Shown: positions 38,475 to 45,180 of the stretch, in pieces
Numbering within the stretch: the first letter of the stretch is position 1
How the letters are laid out: each line of letters begins with the position of its first letter
Assembly: GCA_947627945.1 (NCBI GenBank)
Contig: CANQYC010000002.1
Coordinates: 1-45,180 of the forward strand
Length of the DNA: 45,180 nt
From: an uncultured Clostridia bacterium
GTDB lineage: Bacteria; Bacillota; Clostridia; Oscillospirales; Ruminococcaceae
Direction of reading: 5' to 3'
Position numbers and translations under genes: made by a program
The notes under the pieces: model-generated
Database searches by the model: none
What the model saw: only the letters and a program-made list of their open reading frames with translations
What the model was told of the DNA's origin: nothing

Positions 38475-40430
38475 ATGAAACACACATTCCGCCGCACCGT
38501 TGCGGTACTTGCAGCAATGGCGTGTGCATCTCTGGGTCTGCCGGTGGCAGCAAATGCGGAGTTCACCTTGCAGGACGGGGAGACGCTCATCTATGGCACG
38601 GACTTTGAGGACGGCGATGTCTCTGCATTCTCCAAGCGTGGGGATACCGATACATCGGTCATTTCCGCCGGCACGGATGAGACGGCACCGGACGGAGCAG
38701 GCGTCATGCTCGTCACAGACCGTTCCAGCAGCTGGAATGGTCCGCAGATCGCCGTAGAAGACTACTGCGATCCCGGTGTCAAGTATGCTGTCTCTGTCTG
38801 GGTCAAGGCACCGTGGTACAACACCTGCACCCTCAGCATGCAGTACACCGATGCAGAGGGCACTGACCACTACAGCAACCTCGGTTCTGCGGTGAGCCAG
38901 GGAGACTGGGTGCAGATCCCCGAGGTGCAGTTCAGCTATTCCGAGGACATGAAGAATGTCTACATCTACGTGGAAAGCAGTGACACCACAGATCTCTATG
39001 TGGACAGCTTCTGCCTCAAGGCTGCCAAGGTCTATGAGCCGGAGGATGACATCCCCGGACTGAAAGATGTCTATGCAGACTATTTCAAGATCGGCGGTGC
39101 CGTGACGGCTGCCGAGCTTGCGCCGAATGCTACGAAGCAGCTGATCCTGAAACATTACAACAGCATCACGCTTGGCAATGAGCTGAAACCGGAAAATATG
39201 CTCGATCAGGCAGGTTGTCAGGCAAATGCTGCCGCAGGCAATCCCGGTGAAGTCGCTGTTTCCCTCAACGGGCAGGCACGCACCATCCTCAATTTCTGCC
39301 GTGACAATGACATCCCCGTGCGTGGGCATGTGCTGGTATGGCACTCGCAGACGCCCGGCTGGTTCTTCAAGGATGACTACACCAAGGAGGGCGAATGGGT
39401 CGATAAGGAGACCATGCTTGCCCGTATGGAAAGCTACATCAAGGGCGTCATGGAGGTACTTGCCGAGGAGTATTCCGATGTGGACTTCTACGCATGGGAT
39501 GTCGTAAACGAGGCATGGCTGGATGACGGCAGCTACCGTACCGGCGGCATGTATGACGACAATGCGAACGCTTCCGGATGGGTACAGGTATTCGGCGACA
39601 ATTCCTTTATCCCCTATGCCTTTGAGTATGCCCGGAAGTATGCGCCCGAGGGATGCAAGCTGTACTACAATGACTACAACGAGTATTCTGACGGCAAAAT
39701 GAAGGCGATCGTCCAGATGGCGACCGAGCTGAAAGAAAAGGGACTCATCGACGGCATCGGCATGCAGTCGCATCTCGATGTACGCACAGGTCCGGATGCC
39801 TATCCCTCTGTCAATGCCTATATCAAGGCACTGGATACCTACACCGCACTTGGTCTGGATGTACAGATCACAGAGCTGGATGCGACCGTACCGGAAAATT
39901 CCGGCGATCAGTACTTTGAGCAGCAGGCACAGTATTACAGTGACCTGATGGATGCCATCGTTGCCCATAAGGACAGCATTTCCGCAGTGGTATTCTGGGG
40001 TACGACAGATGATACGAGCTGGCGCAGCACCAAGTCTCCGCTGCTGTTCAACGGCGACTATACCGCAAAGCCCGCTTACTATGCCATCATTGACGGACTG
40101 GCAGAGGTCGTTCCGACAGAGCCGGGCGGGGAGACCACCGAGGCTCCTGAGACCACAGAAGCACCGGATACCACCGACGAACCGACCGACGAACCCACCG
40201 AGACCACACCGCTTGCAGGCAAGCTGGGAGACACCAATGTTGACGGAGACATCACCATTCTCGATGTGATCCAGCTCAACAAGTACCTGCTTGGCGATAC
40301 TTCCGCAGTCGGAGATGAGGGTCTGGCAAATGCCAATGTAGATGGCAACGGGACGATCGATGCGACGGATTCCCTGTGGATCCTGAAATACTGCGTTCAG
40401 CTGATCAGCGATTTCAGCGAGCAGGGCTGA
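38475..40430 (+). CDS. Endo-1,4-beta-xylanase: signal peptide, CBM22-like module, GH10 catalytic domain, Thr/Pro/Glu linker, type I dockerin
   Basis: GH10 motifs HVLVWHSQTPGWFF, WDVVNEAW, ITELDA; dockerin repeats GDTNVDGDITILDVIQLNKYLLG and ANVDGNGTIDATDSLWILKYCV. Confidence 0.94.
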   Translation: MKHTFRRTVAVLAAMACASLGLPVAANAEFTLQDGETLIYGTDFEDGDVSAFSKRGDTDTSVISAGTDETAPDGAGVMLVTDRSSSWNGPQIAVEDYCDPGVKYAVSVWVKAPWYNTCTLSMQYTDAEGTDHYSNLGSAVSQGDWVQIPEVQFSYSEDMKNVYIYVESSDTTDLYVDSFCLKAAKVYEPEDDIPGLKDVYADYFKIGGAVTAAELAPNATKQLILKHYNSITLGNELKPENMLDQAGCQANAAAGNPGEVAVSLNGQARTILNFCRDNDIPVRGHVLVWHSQTPGWFFKDDYTKEGEWVDKETMLARMESYIKGVMEVLAEEYSDVDFYAWDVVNEAWLDDGSYRTGGMYDDNANASGWVQVFGDNSFIPYAFEYARKYAPEGCKLYYNDYNEYSDGKMKAIVQMATELKEKGLIDGIGMQSHLDVRTGPDAYPSVNAYIKALDTYTALGLDVQITELDATVPENSGDQYFEQQAQYYSDLMDAIVAHKDSISAVVFWGTTDDTSWRSTKSPLLFNGDYTAKPAYYAIIDGLAEVVPTEPGGETTEAPETTEAPDTTDEPTDEPTETTPLAGKLGDTNVDGDITILDVIQLNKYLLGDTSAVGDEGLANANVDGNGTIDATDSLWILKYCVQLISDFSEQG

Positions 40431-40477
40431 GTCTGGCATTTTTGTCAGATCTATGAACACAGGACATGCAAAAACAG

Positions 40478-40514
40478 ATACAGGCTGTGCCATATGGTGC
40501 AGCCTGTATTTTTC
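40478..40514 (+). terminator. Intrinsic terminator after the xylanase gene
   Basis: ATACAGGCTG...CAGCCTGTATTTTT. Confidence 0.75.
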
Positions 40515-40598
40515 TGAAAAAAGTAGTGACAAACCGGAGAAAATATGATATAATAAAAACAGATCACTCTGCCTGCGGCAAAAGGAGGACGGGACAAC

Positions 40599-43553
40599 AT
40601 GAAAAATTGGGCAGGAAAGCTCCTGCTGTCATGCCTGATGTGTGCTATTGGCATTGCTGCGGTGCTGACCGGCATCGTGTACTTCAATTACATGTCCGAA
40701 CAGATCAACCAAGACAGCACCGTCCATCTCGAGGAGATCTACGGACAAGTCAATCGCTCCTTTGGCGCGTTTGTGGAGGAGAACTGGGGACTTCTTGACA
40801 GCTGGGGCGAGAATATCAGTATGATGCAGGAGGATGACAGCGTTCCTGCGTATATTTCCGAAAAGAAAGAAACATGGGGCTTCTCCGACTTCTACTTCCT
40901 TTCCTCGGAGATGGACTGCATGACCCCGGACGGGGCACAGAGCAGCATCGTCATGGACAGCGACTGGGATCGCCTGCTGACGGAGCGGCAGCCGGTCATG
41001 GCAGGGGAACGCCTGCCGGACGGAAAGGATGTCACGGTCTTTGCCGTCCCTGTGGCGCACCGGGAATATCAGGGCTTTGGCTATGATGCCATCGCCGTCA
41101 GCTATACGAATGCCGATCTGGCAGCGTCCCTTGATGTCACTGCATTTTCGGGAAAGTCCCGCTGCTTTGTCATCCACGAGGACGGGAGCGTGCTGCTGTC
41201 TACCCAGAACGGCGGGAATGTGTTCGACAACTATCTGACCTATCTCGATGCGGCTTCCGATCTGGAGGAGGAGCAGTTTTCACAGATGAAGCGTGACTGG
41301 CACGAGGGAACATCCGGACTGATCCGGTGTCATTTCCAGTCGGTCAGCTACTGCATCCTCTATCAGCCGCTCGGCTATCAGGACTATATCATGCTCTGTA
41401 TCGTGCCGCAAAGTGCGGTCAGTGCGGGATTCCTCTCCGTCCAGAAAACGACCGCCAATGTCCTGCTCGTGGTCTTTCTTGCCGTCGGCATCTCTGCGCT
41501 GGCACTGTTCCTGATACGCAGCAGCAGCCAGTCGAGAAGGAGCCGTCTCGAGCTGCAATACCGGGAGCGCATGTTCGATGTCCTTTCGGGCAGCGTGGAT
41601 GACATCTTCATCATGCTGGGCGATGCGTACCGCAGTGTGGACTATGTCAGCCCGAACATCGAACGCCTGCTCGGCATCCCGGTGGAAGAAGCCCGCAGGG
41701 ATATCCGTGTCATGGAAAAGTGCGCAGTGGGCGACAATGTCCTGATCCCCAAGGAAGAACTGGATGCGATCCCCCTGCACGGCAGCTCTGTCCACGAATA
41801 TGAGTATATGCATCAGCATACCGGGGAACGCCGCTGGTACCGGATGACGGTGTATCATATGCAGATACAGGAAATGACAAAATACATCATCGTCCTGTCC
41901 GACCGCACGCAGGAGCGGCAGATGAACCAGAAACTGCAGGAGGCACTGACTGCCGCCAGAAGTGCCAATGAGGCAAAGAGCAACTTCCTTTCCAATATGT
42001 CCCACGATATCCGCACGCCGATGAATGCTATCGTCGGGTTTTCCGTCCTGCTCGAAAAGGATGCAGACAAGCCGGATAAGGTGCGGGAATACACCCGCAA
42101 GATCACTGCTTCGAGCCATCATCTGCTCAGTCTCATCAACGATGTGCTTGACATGAGCAAGATCGAAAGCGGCAAGACTTCGCTCAATGTCGAGCCGTTC
42201 TGTCTGCCGGAGCTGCTTGAGGAGCTGCATATTATCCTCCTGCCGCAGGCAAAGGCAAAGCATCAGGATCTTCGCATCCATGTACAGGGTGCGCCCCCGG
42301 AGCAGCTCGTGGGCGACAAGCTCCGCCTCAACCAGATCCTGCTCAATCTGCTGTCCAACGCCATCAAGTATACACCGGAGGACGGGCATATTGATTTCCT
42401 CATCAGTGAACTGTCCCAGAAAACGCCGCAGTATGCAAGGCTACGGTTTGTCGTGAAAGATGACGGCATTGGTATCAGCGAGGAATTCCAGAAGCATATC
42501 TTCTCGCCGTTCAGCCGGGAGATCAATTCCGTGACCAATAAGATACAGGGCACAGGTCTCGGCATGGCGATCACCAAGAATCTGGTCGATCTCATGGGCG
42601 GTATCATCCGGGTGGAGAGCGAGCCGGGGAAGGGGAGTACCTTCACCGTGGAGATGTCCTTCCTGCTCGCCGAACAGGACGATACCGAGCAATGGTTCCG
42701 CCAGAAGATCCACCGGGTGCTGGTCGCAGATGATGAAAAGGACATCTGCACGGACATCCAGCGGCTGCTGGGAGAGGCAGGCGTGGAGGTCGTGTATGAG
42801 ACGGACGGTGCTGCCGCCGTCGAAACGGCAGTGCATGCCCATGAGACCGGTGCGGATTTTGATGTCATTCTGCTCGACTGGAAAATGCCGGGTCTGGACG
42901 GTGTCCAGACTGCACGCAGCATACGGGAACAGATCAAAAGGCATGTGCCCATTCTGGTGCTGACTTCCCACGACTGGAGCGACATCGAGGACGAGGCACG
43001 CCGGGCAGGCATCAATGCGTTCCTGTCCAAGCCGTTTTTTGCCTCCAGTTTCTGGCTGACGCTCAAACCGATGTTTGAGGCAGAGGAGACCGCAGCACCG
43101 GAAAGCCCTGAGGAGAACATCATGCAGGGCAAGCTGTTCCTTGTGGCAGAGGATAATGAGCTGAACGCCGAGATCCTCACGGAAATGCTGCATATCGAGG
43201 GTGCCGAGTGTGAAGTCGCCGTCAACGGGCAGGAGGCTGTGGAACGGTTCCTGCATGCAGAGCCGGGGCATTTTGACATGATCCTGATGGATGTCCAGAT
43301 GCCTGTGATGAACGGCTATGATGCCACACGGCAGATCCGCAGCAGCTCTCACCCGGAGGCACGCACCATCCCCATTGCCGCCATGACTGCCAATACCTTT
43401 GCCGAAGATGTGCGCAACGCCATAGATGCCGGCATGGACGGACATCTCGCAAAGCCCATTGATATGGCAGCGGTCAGGGAGCTGACCGCAAAGCTGCTGC
43501 GCCGGCAGGGCGCAGAGACGCCGGCGCAAGACAACAAAGGAGGGTCTCCATGA
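40599..43553 (+). CDS. Hybrid sensor histidine kinase with extracytoplasmic (Cache-like) sensor, PAS, HisKA, HATPase_c and two C-terminal REC domains
   Basis: SNMSHDIRTPMNAIVGF (H box), DDGIGISEEF/GTGLGMAITKNLV (N/G boxes), VLVADDEKD...VILLDWKMPGLDG and FLVAEDNELN...MILMDVQMPVMNG. Confidence 0.93.
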   Translation: MKNWAGKLLLSCLMCAIGIAAVLTGIVYFNYMSEQINQDSTVHLEEIYGQVNRSFGAFVEENWGLLDSWGENISMMQEDDSVPAYISEKKETWGFSDFYFLSSEMDCMTPDGAQSSIVMDSDWDRLLTERQPVMAGERLPDGKDVTVFAVPVAHREYQGFGYDAIAVSYTNADLAASLDVTAFSGKSRCFVIHEDGSVLLSTQNGGNVFDNYLTYLDAASDLEEEQFSQMKRDWHEGTSGLIRCHFQSVSYCILYQPLGYQDYIMLCIVPQSAVSAGFLSVQKTTANVLLVVFLAVGISALALFLIRSSSQSRRSRLELQYRERMFDVLSGSVDDIFIMLGDAYRSVDYVSPNIERLLGIPVEEARRDIRVMEKCAVGDNVLIPKEELDAIPLHGSSVHEYEYMHQHTGERRWYRMTVYHMQIQEMTKYIIVLSDRTQERQMNQKLQEALTAARSANEAKSNFLSNMSHDIRTPMNAIVGFSVLLEKDADKPDKVREYTRKITASSHHLLSLINDVLDMSKIESGKTSLNVEPFCLPELLEELHIILLPQAKAKHQDLRIHVQGAPPEQLVGDKLRLNQILLNLLSNAIKYTPEDGHIDFLISELSQKTPQYARLRFVVKDDGIGISEEFQKHIFSPFSREINSVTNKIQGTGLGMAITKNLVDLMGGIIRVESEPGKGSTFTVEMSFLLAEQDDTEQWFRQKIHRVLVADDEKDICTDIQRLLGEAGVEVVYETDGAAAVETAVHAHETGADFDVILLDWKMPGLDGVQTARSIREQIKRHVPILVLTSHDWSDIEDEARRAGINAFLSKPFFASSFWLTLKPMFEAEETAAPESPEENIMQGKLFLVAEDNELNAEILTEMLHIEGAECEVAVNGQEAVERFLHAEPGHFDMILMDVQMPVMNGYDATRQIRSSSHPEARTIPIAAMTANTFAEDVRNAIDAGMDGHLAKPIDMAAVRELTAKLLRRQGAETPAQDNKGGSP

Positions 43554-44797
43554 AAGGGAAATTGATATGGCTGCTGTCCGCCGTGACCGCAGCTTCCTGC
43601 CTGACTGCCTGTGTTCCCAGCAGTGAAACAAATGGCATTACACTGACGCTCATGGGAAAAAAGAGCGATCTGAACAAGAGCTACATGACCAGTATATTTG
43701 AGCAGTATGAGACCGAGACCGGCAACAAGCTGAACATCATCGCCTATGAGGATGCCGAGTTTGAATCCGCCGCCATGGAGCAGATGGAAACCAAAAATGC
43801 GCCGGACATCCTCCTGCATTTCCACAATGCAGATCTGGCGCAGTTCGACGTGGAGAACCGTTTTGTCGCCCTGAATGACCAGAGCTGGACAGCAGATCTC
43901 ACAGACAGTGCCCGTGCCTACTGCACGGACAAGGACGGCGATCTGCTCGGGCTCCCTTTCTGGGAAAGCTCCGTGTCCGGCTGTTATTACAACAAGACGA
44001 TCTTAGATGACCTCGGACTGAGACCCGCCACAGCGCAGGCGGAGTTCGATGTACTGTGCGAGGCACTGAGCGAGACCGGCTATACACCCATCTGCTGGCC
44101 AGCCAATGGCTGCTCGTGGATGATGCAGTTCGGGCTGGATCCGCTGTTTGCGGATGATCCCGCCCGGCTGGAGCAGCTCAACAGCGGTGCCATCAACTAT
44201 GCGGACATCCCCGAAGTGACCGGCATGGTGCAGTGGGTCTCGGATGCGGCTTCCAAGGGATGGTTCGGGCAGAACTATCTCATGACCGGATGGGATGACA
44301 TCAGCCCGGCACTGGCGTCCGGCGATGCGGTGATGACATTTATCTGGGACACGTGGTTCTACACGGATTTTGAGAAGGACGGCACCTATACCATTGATGA
44401 TTTTGCCCTGATGCCGGTCTTTCTGAATACCGTGGACAGCGGTACCTATGAGGGCGGCAACCTGAATATGATGATGGTGACCAAGAGCAGCAAGCACCCG
44501 AAAGAAGCACTGGATTTCCTGGCATTCTGTGCGACGCCGGAGCATTACAATGCTGCCTTTGCGGGCGTTTCGACCATGAGCTGCTTCCGGGGACAGACCA
44601 CCAATATCCAGTCGAAGATGGTAACAGATGCCAGTGCGTCCATCGCTGCCAACGAGCGTGTTTCCACGGCATCCTCCCAGATCATCGGCTACAGCGCAGA
44701 GGATGTGGCAGAATCTTTCAATGAGATGTTCCGTGGGAACATCACCGTGGCAGAGTGCGTCGCAGAGATGGATGCCAAACGGCATGCGGCGTCCTGA
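43550..44797 (+). CDS. Extracellular solute-binding protein (family 1-like lipoprotein)
   Basis: Lipobox-like TAASCLTAC, SBP signatures (FEQYETETGNKLNI, GLPFWESSVSGCYYNKTILDDLGL); ATGA overlap with the kinase gene. Confidence 0.88.
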   Translation: MKGKLIWLLSAVTAASCLTACVPSSETNGITLTLMGKKSDLNKSYMTSIFEQYETETGNKLNIIAYEDAEFESAAMEQMETKNAPDILLHFHNADLAQFDVENRFVALNDQSWTADLTDSARAYCTDKDGDLLGLPFWESSVSGCYYNKTILDDLGLRPATAQAEFDVLCEALSETGYTPICWPANGCSWMMQFGLDPLFADDPARLEQLNSGAINYADIPEVTGMVQWVSDAASKGWFGQNYLMTGWDDISPALASGDAVMTFIWDTWFYTDFEKDGTYTIDDFALMPVFLNTVDSGTYEGGNLNMMMVTKSSKHPKEALDFLAFCATPEHYNAAFAGVSTMSCFRGQTTNIQSKMVTDASASIAANERVSTASSQIIGYSAEDVAESFNEMFRGNITVAECVAEMDAKRHAAS

Positions 44798-44854
44798 AGC
44801 GGAACTTGGCGTTTCCGCCCAAGGGCGGAAAGGATAGCGCAAGAAAAGGAAAGG

Positions 44855-45057
44855 AGGGGGCACTTTTTTGCCAAAAGTGCCCTCTCCCCATGCAGGGAAG
44901 TGGGTCGTAGTAAAGGGGGTGCGGGGGTGGACCCCCGTAATAAACGCCCCCTCCCCATGCAGGGGAGAGGGTTGATCTTGTAGCAAAAGGGGGTACGGGG
45001 GTGGAACCCCCGTAATAAACTCCCCCTCCCCTTCAGGGGAGGGGGCGGGGGGAGGGG
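44855..45057 (-). repeat. Dispersed structured intergenic repeat, copy R5: about three compound units of about 72 bp (element orientation minus)
   Basis: CCCCCTCCCC-TTCA-GGGGAGGGGG (45022-45045), ACGGGGGT-GGA-ACCCCCGT, diverged repeats CTCCCCATGCAGGGGAG and CTCCCCATGCAGGGAAG, and GGGCACTTTT-TTGCC-AAAAGTGCCC. Confidence 0.88.
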
Positions 45058-45180
45058 TCACACCTTTATCTTTTTCGTCAGTCTTGTGGACTCCTTATAC
45101 GGACGCACCAGCATCCAGATCATCAATGCGATCAACGCCAAGGCAACGACCACACCGACCACATTGACATTCCCGGTGAA
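45058..45180 (-). CDS. C-terminal fragment of a membrane protein (truncated by window edge)
   Basis: Minus frame reads FTGNVNVVGVVVALALIALMIWMLVRPYKESTRLTKKIKV*, a single hydrophobic helix plus basic tail; family not determinable. Confidence 0.55.
   Translation of the reverse strand, partial: FTGNVNVVGVVVALALIALMIWMLVRPYKESTRLTKKIKV

Noticed and set aside
38460-40532. 690-aa minus ORF opposite the xylanase
   Set aside because: Antisense shadow ORF; the xylanase frame carries GH10 and dockerin motifs.
44003-45061. 352-aa minus ORF beginning MTPPPAPSPEGEGEFITG
   Set aside because: Antisense to the SBP gene; its N-terminus is simply a translation of repeat R5.

Overview
The window is a GC-rich Firmicutes-type chromosomal segment. 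It is probably from Ruminococcus or another Oscillospiraceae, judged from gene content and a GH10 xylanase carrying a dockerin; this taxonomy is inference. It is mostly housekeeping and metabolic genes: rsmI (3' end), ispD/ispF, leuB/ilvE, a six-gene arginine-to-spermidine operon, clpB, asnB, pyrG, bioY, a dockerin-GH10 xylanase, and a hybrid histidine kinase overlapping a solute-binding-protein gene. There is one tRNA-Gln(CTG). I saw no CRISPR array, prophage, transposase or rRNA. The most unusual signal is a dispersed, strongly structured intergenic repeat family at five loci (about 8.85, 17.14, 29.17, 31.16 and 44.86 kb). Each copy abuts a gene 3' end. Each combines a C5TC4-loop-G4AG5 palindrome, a second G5/C5 hairpin with compensatory changes, and a four-tract G-quadruplex motif. 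Two copies carry tandem arrays of about 50-54 bp units. Other points worth checking are a spermidine synthase homologue without speD inside a carboxyspermidine-pathway operon, attenuator-like structures upstream of speA and between leuB and ilvE, a BirA-like operator at bioY, and the kinase/solute-binding-protein pair next to a xylanase.
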